A stretch of 64,000 nt of DNA, taken from positions 992,001 to 1,056,000 of the forward strand of contig JACATO010000132.1 of NCBI GenBank assembly GCA_018389105.1, read 5' to 3'. This DNA is from Nautilus pompilius (taxonomy: Eukaryota; Mollusca; Cephalopoda; Nautilida; Nautilidae). The notes under the pieces were generated by a model. That model had not been told where the DNA came from, did not search any database, and saw only the letters and a program-made list of their open reading frames with translations. A program made the position numbers and the translations under genes. Shown here piece after piece: positions 22,494 to 62,424 of this stretch. The first letter of the stretch is position 1. Each line of letters opens with the position of its first letter.

Positions 22494-25394
22494 TATTGAA
22501 GAAGATATTTTGAAATTATAAAAAGAGGAGAGTAAAAAAATATTTGTTTTATTTTACCTTTTGTATTGTTTGTTAAGACTTCCAGATTAGTGGTGCTATG
22601 AGCCATCTTTCTGCTGTCGAGTTAGTGCCTAATCCAAAGTTTCTGAGAAATTTGTGTCTCCTCAAATTGTTGGAGAGAGAACAGAAAACATCTACGATTA
22701 CATGTTAGTATGAGTGTAGGTGGAAAAAGGTCTATAGTTTGGATTTTCTTTTGAGGGAAGAAATCTGCAGGTTGTATTCATATCTACAGTATTTCTTAAA
22801 TCTGAAATATTTCGATAATTATTAGAATTTTTTTTATTTCAAGCCTAAATGTTGCATTATATAATCATCTATACTGATCTTTGTCATTATTTTATTGACA
22901 TAATTAAATTATGTACAAGGCAACACCGAGCTAAGTCGTCATTACAGTTTTTCATGTAACAAAGATATTGATTTGTACTGATTTTATTTCAACTACTGAG
23001 ATATGTTTCATTTTAAGCCATTGTTTCTGACCACAAAAAAAAAAATCTAATTAAATTTTTCTTTGCTAATTGTTACTAGTGGGGAGTAGTCTCATTTTAG
23101 TTCTTTTCTATGTTTAAGATGACACCAAGCAGAGAAGCTAGAACAGTGCAGTAAGGTTAGCAGTAATGACAATAAACATCATCCTATTTAAATTGTTTAG
23201 TAAACTAATTTACAGCTATTTTGTGGTGGCCTGACTGAACTTCTTTCCTCAGAAGGATTACAGGTACGAGACAAATGAAGCACTTTTGATTAGGAAGTGG
23301 CTTTCTCAACTAATTATCTAATTATGTGTGATGTTTGCCAAAGTAAAAAGTGTGAATATTGTGAAAAATAAACAGACTAGACATGGTGGGCCGTTTGGAT
23401 TTTAAACAGCATCTCTACCATATGCAGCAAGCCAAGAAAGATGAGTGGGTGCAAACTTTTGGAGATGAGACGTGCGAGTTCATGAATTTTTAAACACTTT
23501 AATGGCATGTGTAGTTACATTTTTAAAACAAGGAGAAGGGACAAAAGAAGAACCTGTTTCTCAAGTTAATTGAGCTGATTTTGTTGTAAGATGACAGTAA
23601 CTGAAAACACGTAAAGTAACTTTTTCTGTTATTTTGAAATATTTTGATTACTCTTAAAAAATTCAGTGAGAGAGTTGGCAGTGACATTTTTCTCTTGAAC
23701 TTCAATCAGCGGGCACTGAACTTCCTTATCATTGCTGAAAGATTAAATGAAAACCAAGTTTATAATTTAAAATATTATTTTACCGATTTGTATGCTTTTG
23801 CACTTTTTAAAGAGCATGATGGTGATAATTTGAAAATGTATTATGCTACTTTTCAATAAATTGTTGTATTTATTTTGAGTGTGTGTGTGTGTGTGTGTTT
23901 TTTTTTTGTTTTGACGGGATTATGCTGCTCTTAATTATCATGTTTTAAGATAATCTAAGTGAATGAACACTTTCATCACACCTACAAAGGCAGAACTCGT
24001 CTACTCTTCCACTTATATATAACACCTTGTAGCTGTAAAACTGTACAGAAGAAACTGCATCTGTGAAAGTCTATTAAAGGGAGATAACTGTAATTTTTTT
24101 AAAAAAAAAAAACACCATTAAAACTTTTTTCTAAAAAAGTTATTGATGCTTATATTCTTGCACTGCATCTGAAATGTTCTTGTTTCACTGAGGTTTTACA
24201 GACTTAGTTTTAAATACTTCCAATATATTTTTTAATTATTAAACAAATCAATTAAAATCAAAATTCAATTTTGACAGGCACCAAAATAATGCAAGTTAGT
24301 ATCACTTAAAGGAACAGTGTGCACCTATGGTTCCTTTCTCTGATTGGAACACAGCAAGAATACTGGGATCACTCACTACTTTAGGTTTCTTTACCAGATT
24401 TCTAATTCCACCCTGCAATCTACTTTTTATGTTTCTGTATTAAAGCTATATTTGTTTAATGTTCTTTATACACTAGAAAGATTTGGTTTTCATTCAACTT
24501 GTTTACCAACCTTATTTTCCCAAACCTTACACTTTTTATATGAACTCTACTTAAGATATATGTGTGCCAAATATAATTTAAAATTGTAGGCATGCAATAT
24601 CCTTTACTAGATGTTAGCCAAATCATAAGTCATCTTTAGAAATAAGAAAAAAATTAATAGTTAAAGGAACAAGTTTGTACTACTGATTAGTGAGTGGTTG
24701 TGTTGGGATAAACTTCATGATTGGCTAAATCTCTATATATATCTAAATACTTCACTGTCTTATCACTAAGTTGCTTATAATTCTTTTGTTTTAAACTGTT
24801 TTGTATTTTCATGTGACTTGCCTCTCCCTTCACACAACCCTAACCAGGTTATATCCATTGAACACATTCAATTTGTAAAGAATAATTTAATATGTATTTC
24901 AGATTTGGTTTTCTGTTTTAAACATCTTTAAGTTCAGCAAAAGAATTTATAGATGGAATTGAAGTATTAAAATAATTGTTTTATACCTTTTTTTCTCCTT
25001 CATATTTAAATACAAAAAAAAATTTGTCTAGTTATCAAAATAATTTATTTGATTTAAACTACTTGTCATTAACCTCATGATCTCTGTACATGTAGGAAAT
25101 GGATGTACTTCATGACAGCCATTGCTCAGTGATGGCATTAAATGAGCCAGCTCAAAGCTACATTCAACAACAGCTCCCTGCTCTGACAGAAAATAGCTGT
25201 CTGCTTAACAAAATAAACAAGAGAAATCTAATTTTTCTGTGTGCGGAAGCAGGATTAGTTCTAAAAATAGAATAGAAATATTTATTAAAATGTTTAGATG
25301 CTGATCACAAATGTATAAAAGAAATAATGAAATACTTCAAAGATGAGCCTCTATAGAAGCCAGAGTAGAAAGAGATGTGGAATAGACAACATAT
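22494..25394. other. intergenic sequence, no gene seen
   Basis: AT-rich sequence between the BtpA 3' end and the large transposon. It holds a (GT)n microsatellite near 23,880. Open frames at 23644-23859 and 24344-24589 lack recognisable domains or splice signals and appear to be chance. Confidence 0.5.
23878..23899 (+). repeat. (GT)n microsatellite
   Basis: Roughly ten GT units followed by a T run. Confidence 0.85.
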
Positions 25395-27153
25395 GGGTCA
25401 TTCCAGCCCAACTGTCAAATTTCAGAAAAGTCCACAGGTGACCATTTCAGAAAAAATTGCAAAAAAATGGTAAGCAGGTAATCAGAAAATATGTAAATCC
25501 TGAAAGTTTCAGTTCTCTATAGTTTTTTGTCACTGAGATATGGAGACTTTAATATTGGCCCTTGGTAGGTCTAGAGACATGAAACTTGCCAGGCTTGTAC
25601 AGGAGGGGTTGGGTAATAATAAAATGCATTTACATTGTGGATTTCTTCCTTTAGTATTCTCCTAGGATAAAGGAAAAATGGAAAAACAACTTCTGCAGTG
25701 ATTTTTTGGCAATTTTAGAATGCCACAACTAATGGAGAACGTTATGTAAAGGGTAAACAGATATATTTTTGTCATACTAGCTATTTAGGAAATGAAAGAA
25801 GGTAGACCTAGGTCTCCTTGTCCATCACATTCCTGGGCCCTGAAATAGTACCAACAAGAAAAATGAACCAACTTTATAGCAGTGAAGCGCAATGTAGAGA
25901 GTGAGTAAAAAACTATCATTCTTTGCACATATGTAGGTTTATCCAAACTTTTAAAACAGCACGTGCTCACGACTGCAGGACCTTGACCTTCAGTCTAATA
26001 ATAGCCACATCAGTTAGTCATCGATCTACACGTGCTAGAGTGACCGTGTTTAGTGCACTTGGCGATTTGTCGCAAGTTGAACAATGAAGGATCTTGAAGA
26101 GTAACCTGTGTTTGTGTGAAATTCTGTTTCAAATTGGGAAAAATGTTTACGGAGACTTTTCTAATGCTGCAACAGGCCTATGGGGGGGGGGTTGTTTGAG
26201 CTGTACTCAATGTCACGTGTGGCACCAGTGCTTCATATCAGGAAGAACATCCACCGGAGACGATCCCATTGAGAAAGTGCGAGCTGTGATCCATGGAGTT
26301 TCTGAAGAAGTAGGCATCGGTAAAAGTTCGTGCCACGTGATTTTAAAAGAAAAACTGAACATCTGTCGTGTAGCCGCGTCTGCTGACAGACGAACAAGAA
26401 GAGAACTGAGTCTCAGTCAGTCAGCTTTCTGAAAAGTGTCATAACAGGTGACGAAACAAGGGACCGTCGTCGCCACCAAGACCAAAAAAAGCACATGAGA
26501 GTCGCTCAAATTTGAAGGTAGTCATCTTTTTTTGATTGGAAGGGCGTCGTTCATCGTGAGTTTGTTCCATGTGGTCAGACAATCAATAAAGTATTTTACT
26601 TGGATGGCCTGAGGCATGGAAAAACAAATCCTGGATCCTGCACCACAACATCGCACCTGCTCACGCGCCACTCCTTATCCCTGACGACTCTCGTCCCCCA
26701 GCCCCCTACTCTCCGGATTTGGCTCCTGCGGACTTTTTTTTTTGTTCCCAAAGTTGAAATCCACCCTGAAAGGTCACCGATTTCAGACGATAGAAGAGAT
26801 CGAAGAAAATTCACTACGAGAACTGTGCACTATCCCTGAAAATGCATTCCAGAACTGGAAAAAACGTTGGGAGCCGTGTATTATCAACAGTGGAGGGAAC
26901 TATTTGAAGGAGACGAGTCTGATTAAATTGTAAATAAAGCAATAAATTTGATTTTTAAAAAGTTCGGTTTCTTTTTGGACAGACCTCGTATGTACGTTTA
27001 TCCAAACTTATTAAACAGAAGTTCAAAAGGTGCTATGTTACTGCTTCACACCTAAAAGAATTTTCAAAGTATGTCCATTTTCTGCATCGAGTGCAAACTG
27101 TACTTCACAATATCCCTTGGAAGAAATATGTAGCAGTTGTTTAACATTGAAAA
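25395..27153 (+). repeat. left terminal inverted repeat (split by a mariner)
   Basis: Pairs with 31369-32041 on the opposite strand. Shared landmarks include GGTCTAGAGACATGAAAC, CCTAGGATAAAGG, TAGACCTAGGTCTCC, and after the insertion GTCCATTTTCTGCATCGA. The inner boundary is set by the last shared word, TTTAACATTGAAA. Confidence 0.85.
25932..26988 (+). mobile_element. mariner inserted in the left inverted repeat
   Basis: The right end reads GACAGACCTCG followed by TA; the left end follows TA at 25930-25931. The coding trace on the plus strand matches mariner transposases throughout: VKFCFKLGKNVYGDFSNA near the start, then EDDPxEKVRAVIHG-like and VGIGKSSCHVILKEKLN. Further on come a VVHREFVPCGQT-like word, then FFVPKVEIHPER with a frame change to FPKLKSTLKGHRFQTIEEI. 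It ends NWKKRWEPCIINSGGNYLK before TAA. Several frameshifts, stops and a G-run expansion (26181-26189) make it inactive. It resembles the mariners annotated in chelicerates as SETMAR- or GVQW-like. Confidence 0.8.
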
Positions 27154-28068
27154 CCATTTGTATGAACTATGGTCTAGTTATAAAGGTATATACAATGTTC
27201 ATAAAGTGATTATTTTTCGTGTAGAAAGCACAGGTTGTTGTTCTTACTGTCGCTGTTTTTCAAATTATTAGAGGTGACAAGTGTCATAAATAAGAACACT
27301 TTGAACTGAGTTTCTTGGCATAAATTGGAAAAATTCCACAAAATAACTTATGGGTTATAAGATGTAAGGCATGATTATGATAATACTGTAGTAAAAATTA
27401 TCAGCAGCCATTTTACCTTGCAGACCTGAATTTATACATCACATAACTTGATTTTGCATGTTGCTGGTAAAAAACTCCCATTTGCTCTCTTATGTGTTGT
27501 CCATGACTTTTCTTTCTCAGAAAATTTTAAAAGGCTAGGTATAACACACAAACTTTGATCACAGGAGTAAAAAATAACAATGGAATCATTTTACAGGCCA
27601 TGGTTGCCAGAATTAGTTATCAGAAGGTCAAGTACCTCAGTTAACACTGCTTATCAACAAACAGAAACAACCAATCAGATGATTAGATTATGGTTTGCAT
27701 GCTTACTCTAGTTTCCTTGTCTTTCAACCATGGCCAAGTGTACAATTGGAACAAAGTTAAATAACTTTGACTGTCACAAGCTGACTTATTCAAGAAAGAC
27801 ACTTTTTTTTTTATAAGATATGTGATTTAAGTACAGAATCTAGGAAACTGCTGCTATGGAGAACTGACTTTAAATCTTGAAAATGCTACTATCTGTTACC
27901 ATCACGAAAAAGTATTTATTTCAAGATATTCAAATTTGCAAATATATTGTGCTGATCCCTTCAAGATTCACAAGAGATGTATAAAAAGTATTGTTTATTT
28001 GTTTGCTTTTTTACTTTTCTTTATTATCAACTTGTAAATATTGAAAGTTTTTACTTATTCATTTCCAG
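27154..28068. other. 5' non-coding part of the large transposon
   Basis: No open frame of note. It ends in a good acceptor (ttattcatttccag) in front of the transposase-like exon, so it probably contains the element's promoter, an upstream exon I could not place, and an intron. Confidence 0.45.
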
Positions 28069-31000
28069 GTTGTTTGCGAATTAATGATGAAAAAAGCAGT
28101 AAAGTTAAATTTAAAACCTGGACAAAAGCTTTGCTCTAACTGTATGGCAAAAAAGACTTATGAAGAAGAAATAGAGCAAGTTGGGTTTCATGCTACTGAT
28201 GAATATAAACCTCTTGAAAGATCTCAACACAAGTTTTACATCCCTTGGTTGCTCTCCCATCAAACCTTTGAGCAGCTCAAATAAGTCTGGATATGCAAAA
28301 AGAAAACTCAAGAAAAGATATCAAAAATGCTAGGAGTGAATGAAGCTACACTGACTTCACAGACAGCATCGCGTAACAAATGCCCTGATCTGGATGAGTT
28401 CATACATGATCTGAAAATAAAAGTTAATAGAAGTACAACAAATGAAAAAAATCAAAATTTTAACCCTCCTCCTCTCTAGATTGACCATAGCTGACATTGC
28501 TAATGAGTTTAATGTCTCAAAAAGGATAGTACAGAGATCCAGGGAACTTAAAAGGACAAGTGGAGTTCTGTCAGACCCTCCAGGAAAAAAAGGAATACCT
28601 CTTGCTTCTGAAATAAAAGACAGGGTTGTGAACTTCTTTCAAAATGGGGAATTTTTAAGAATACAAGGTCTGTCAAAAAAGTATCCGACTTTATTTTTTC
28701 CCGTGGGAAGTAGTGACGTTAGGGATGCAAAAGAGTGAATAGTGGAGCCGCATGCATAGTTTTTGGCAGGCTTGCTGGATGCATCAGTCGCTGTCAGGCA
28801 GCCAGCATATGAGGTGCTGTACTATTTACTTGTCGCATTTTCATTTCACCTGTGATGACGGAACGTGGAGCAATGATCTTGCATCAAGTTTTGCCAAAAG
28901 CTTGGATATACCCAAGCGGAAACAATTCGCAAAATTCAACAGGCTTTTGGTGACAATGCCATGGGTGTTACCCAAATAAAAGAATGGTACAACAGGTTCA
29001 AAGATGGCTGCACATCGGTGGTGGGGGGGTGTCAACAAGCTGCAATGCAGTTGTTATCGAGAAAGTGTGGACCTTGATAATGGAGGATCGTCGTTTGACG
29101 GTGCGGGAAATTGGTGATGAGGTTGGGATCAGTAAAGATTCTGCACATGCAATTTTAAAGGAAGATTTGGGCTTGCGCAGAGTGGCAGCGAAATTTGTGC
29201 CCAAACTGCTTTCTCAGGAACAACAACAACAACAACTTCGTCTTGAGGTTGTGCACCTGTGCAGGACCTGCTGGATACTGCCAACAGGGATCTTGAGTTC
29301 CAGAATACTGTGATAACTGGAGAGATGTGGGTGTACGGGTACGACCTGGAAACCAAAGCTCAGTCAACATCAGTGGAAGCACCCAACATCGACAAGGTCC
29401 GGAGCAAAATCAAGGTGATGCTGACTGTTTTCTTCGACTACCGAGGCGTTGTGCATCAGAATACACACCAGAAGGACAAACTGTTACAAAGGAGTACTAT
29501 CAGGAAGTCCTCCGACGTCTTTGTGATGCAGTTTAGCACAAGAGACCGGATCTGTGGGCCTCGCAAAACTGGCAGCTGCATCATGACAACGCCCCGGCTC
29601 ATTCGCCAGGCTCCCTACTCTCCGGACACGGCTCCCGCTTTGAGAGCCGAGAGGACATCATGCGGAATGCGATGGCGGAGCTGAGAGCCATTCCAGATGT
29701 GCTTTGAACAGTGGAAGGATCGCTGGGCTAAGTGTGTGGAGGCACAAGGGGCCTACTTCGAAGGGGATTAGCAATTGAACCCCACCGAGTACATAATTTT
29801 TTTTTCCCAGCGTAAGGTTGGATACTTTTTCGACAGACTTCATATGTTCAGGAAAGGACTTCGTTTCTGTGAAAACTAGTGAGGGTAGACAACATTATCA
29901 AAAACTTCTCTTAGCCAACTTAAAGGAACTCTTTATTGAGTATAAAGAAATAAATTGTGCAGACAAAATTCCTTTTTCCAAATTATGTGAACTAAGGCCT
30001 AAATGGTGTGTTGCTGTTGCAAATAAAAGCTCTCATTATGTTTGTGTTTGTGAAATCCACCAGAACTTCAAGTTGCTTTGCACTGCAATTCCTGGAAATT
30101 CAAACTACAAAGATTTAATAAAAATGGTCTGTGATGTAGAAAATCGAAATTGTATGCTTCACCATTGTGATGATTGTCCTAGCCAACATAATGTTGAGAA
30201 TTTCCTCATAAATATTTTTTCTGAGAATGACATGGATGAAGATGACAAAATTTCTTATAAGCAGTGGCTCCACACAGATCACACAAGTTTGGTAACACTC
30301 CAGTGTACAGTTGCTGAATTTATACAAATTTTCTGGGAAAGTTGTGACAAGTTGCATCCCCATCATTTTATTGCTATCTCAAGCAGAATTTTTGCGATCA
30401 CTGAAAAACCTTCCAGAAAACACTTGCATTGTCTTGTTAGACTTTGCAGAGAACTACTCATTTGTTGTTCAAGATGCTGTGCAAGGTCATCATTGGGATA
30501 ACAGTCAGACTATACATCCATTTGCTTTGTATTACAAGGTGACACCTGTGAATGTATTAGTGTTTGTGTCATTTCAGACAGCCTTAAGATGATACCATCA
30601 CTGTTCTTTCTTTTGTTAAAGAAATTCTTCCTTTCATTTCAAATTGCATTTACTTCAGTGATGGTGCAGCTAGCCAATACAAAAACTATAAGAACTTGAC
30701 AAACCTGACCCATCACAAACAAGATTTTGGAATTGATGCTCATTGGCACTTTTTTGCTACAAGCCATGGCAAGAGTCCATGTGATGGGATTGGTGGTACT
30801 GTTAAATGGTTAGCTGCAAGGGCTAGTCTTCAAGCACCTGTTGACAACCAGATCCTAACTCCAAATGAGCTCATCACTTGGGCTTCTTCATTCGACCAGT
30901 TAAGACTTGGAAAATCACTACTCAAATGTAAAAAAAATTCCTGGCATTAGATCTCATTGTTTTCATCCAGTATCACCTAATACGTTTTGAATGTTTCGCA

Positions 31001-31332
31001 TCTCATCTGACTCAATATCTTCAGAAATCTCTTTGGCTGCAGATGAGGAAGATGACCGAAATAATTATTTGCCAGGAAAATATGTTGCATGCATATATGA
31101 TGATGACTGATTTGTGGGTAACATAGTGGAGAAATCAGATGATAACCATGATGTGTTGGTCAATTTTATGAAGAAGAATCCTTTAAAATGGCCAGCAAGG
31201 CAGGATTTATGTTGGGAGCCATCCAACCAGGTGCTGTGCTGTATAGATGCACCTCAAGCTACTGGACATGGAGGGCGACAATACATACTTGCTGATCATG
31301 ACTCTGCTTTCCTTGAGAAAATCAAAAGTTAA
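28069..31332 (+). pseudogene. transposase-like gene of the large element, interrupted
   Basis: The first visible exon (from 28069, after a splice acceptor) codes VVCELMMKKAVKLNLKPGQK followed by CSNCMAKKTYEEEIE, a possible small zinc-binding knuckle. From 28442 a helix-turn-helix region follows (LTIADIANEFNVSKRIVQRS). After a mariner insertion the frame continues at 29845 with SGKDFVSVKTSEGRQHYQKL and NLKELFIEYKE, then FSKLCELRPKWCV and VCVCEIHQNFKLL. The catalytic-looking part shows LLDFAENYSFVVQD, WDNSQTIHPFALYYKV, YFSDGAASQYKN and HGKSPCDGIGGTVK, each with a conserved Asp. A C-terminal region at 31114-31332 reads NPLKWPARQDLCWEPSNQVL. Several frameshifts and stops exist besides the insertion, so it is dead. 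It is a plain DNA-transposon protein; the superfamily is not assigned. Confidence 0.65.
28664..29842 (+). mobile_element. second mariner, inserted in the transposase gene
   Basis: Ends CAAGGTCTGTCAAAAAAGT and, reverse-complemented, TGAAGTCTGTCGAAAAAGT are flanked by TA at 28662-28663 and 29843-29844. The plus strand codes DRRLTVREIGDEVGISKDSA, LGLRRVAAKFVPKLL, then ANRDLEFQNTVITGEMWVYG (first Asp changed to a Met-containing word). It continues KIKVMLTVFFDYRGVV, WQLHHDNAPAHS-like, and the C-terminal KDRWAKCVEAQGAYFEGD. A (CAA) run has expanded at 29,221-29,236. Multiple frame changes make it inactive. It belongs to a different mariner lineage from the one at 25.9 kb. Confidence 0.8.
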
Positions 31333-31368
31333 TGCATGAATAGTTTCATATTAGTGTAAATATACAAC

Positions 31369-32041
31369 TTTCAATGTTAAACAACTGCTACATATTTCTT
31401 CCAAGGGATATTGTGAAGTACACAGTTTGCGCTCGATGCAGAAAATGGACATACTTTGAAAATTCTTTTAGGTATGAAGCAGTAACGTAACACCTTTTGA
31501 ACTTCTGTTTAATAAGTTTGGATAAACCTATATTGCTCAAAGAATGATAGTTTTTATTCACTCTCTACATTGCTCTTCACTGCTATAAAGTTGGTTAATT
31601 TCTCATTGGTACTATTTCGGGGCCCAGGAATGTGATGAACAAGGAGACCTAGGTCTACCTTCTTTCATTTCCTAAATAGCTAGTATGACAAAAATATATC
31701 TGTTTACCCTTTACATAATGTTCTCTATTAGTTGTGGCATTCTAAAATTGCCAAAAAAATCACCGAAGTTGTTTTTCCATTTTTCCTTTATCCTAGGAGA
31801 ATACTAAAGGAAGAAATCCACAATGTAAATGCATTTTATTATTACCCAACCCCTCCTGTACAAGCCTGGCAAGTTTCATGTCTCTAGACCTACCAAGGGC
31901 CAATATTAAAGTCTCCATATCTCAGTGACAAAAAATTACAGAGAACTGAAACTTTCAGTATTTACATATTTTCTAATTACCTGCTTACCATTTTTTTTTA
32001 GTTTTTTTCTGAAATTTGACACAGTTGGGCTGGAATGTCCC
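31369..32041 (-). repeat. right terminal inverted repeat
   Basis: Uninterrupted copy of the left arm. It serves as the reference for the pre-insertion sequence at the left mariner site: here the stretch reads AATATAGGTTTATCCAAAC without any insertion. Confidence 0.85.
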
Positions 32042-32161
32042 ATAAAGGTAAATTATTATTATGTTTCTTATTTATGAAATAAACTAAGCCTTTTTATTTA
32101 TACATAGACAGCTGATAAATAATAATTCTTAGCTGAGACAAAAACAGAAAAACTTTGTACT

Positions 32162-32167
32162 TTTATT
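32162..32167 (-). promoter_or_regulatory. DHX38: polyadenylation signal of DHX38
   Basis: On the minus strand an AATAAA lies about 510 bases after the TAG stop at 32675. A second one lies near 32,090. Both are just outside the right end of the large transposon (32041). Confidence 0.5.
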
Positions 32168-32674
32168 TATTACCAAAGTTTCTTATGATACAAGACTATC
32201 AACAGAATTCCTTAGATACCCCCTTTTCTGGTTCAGGATGAATTTACGACAAAATAGTTTTTAAAATTTTAAACAGTACACGGTATTTCCAAAGTTGACA
32301 TAATGTGATGTTACATCCACGTGGAATACCAGCAACTGTTCAGAGTATGTGTCCTTCCAGTCAAACTTCACACTCAGCCGTAGCTACCAAAGCTGAAAAT
32401 TCATTTTATCACCTTCCAATGGAGAAGCTTGTGCCTCACTTGGAAAAAAAATCTCAGCAACTTTATTAACTCTTCACTTTAAAAAATGCAGAAGAAAAAA
32501 TTTCTGCAAGATCTGTTGTTGTTCTTGTCCTTTTCTTTTAAATACGTAATTTTCAAAACAAAATTACTTAAATTCTAAATGAAATGAAACTTTAGTTTTG
32601 TTTTGGATAAAAGCCAAGTCCTTTCCAATGTGGAGTTCTGAAGCTTAACTTCTGTACAAAGATCAGTATTCCTT

Positions 32675-62424
<29,750 letters not shown>

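Larger units (their letters stand above)
25395..32041 (+). mobile_element. large DNA transposon with ~670-bp terminal inverted repeats
   Basis: The two ends are inverted copies starting GGGTCATTCCAGCCC on the left and, reverse-complemented, GGGACATTCCAGCCC on the right. The repeat runs 31369-32041 on the right. On the left it runs 25395-25931 and resumes at 26989-27153, because a mariner has been inserted. Aligned by eye the arms differ at only a few percent of positions. The interior holds a spliced transposase-like gene (28069-28663, 29845-31332). Short flanking words (AT on both sides) do not define a clear target duplication. I recall this protein type from repeats in arthropods and cnidarians but cannot assign the superfamily safely; Sola-like is one possibility. 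After removing the mariners its length is about 4.4 kb. Confidence 0.8.

Noticed and set aside
23644-23859. 71-codon plus-strand frame in the intergenic region
   Set aside because: AT-rich composition (Asn, Lys, Tyr, Phe) expected by chance; no similarity recognised.
29127-29382. Minus-strand frames over the second mariner
   Set aside because: They are reverse-strand shadows of the mariner transposase.
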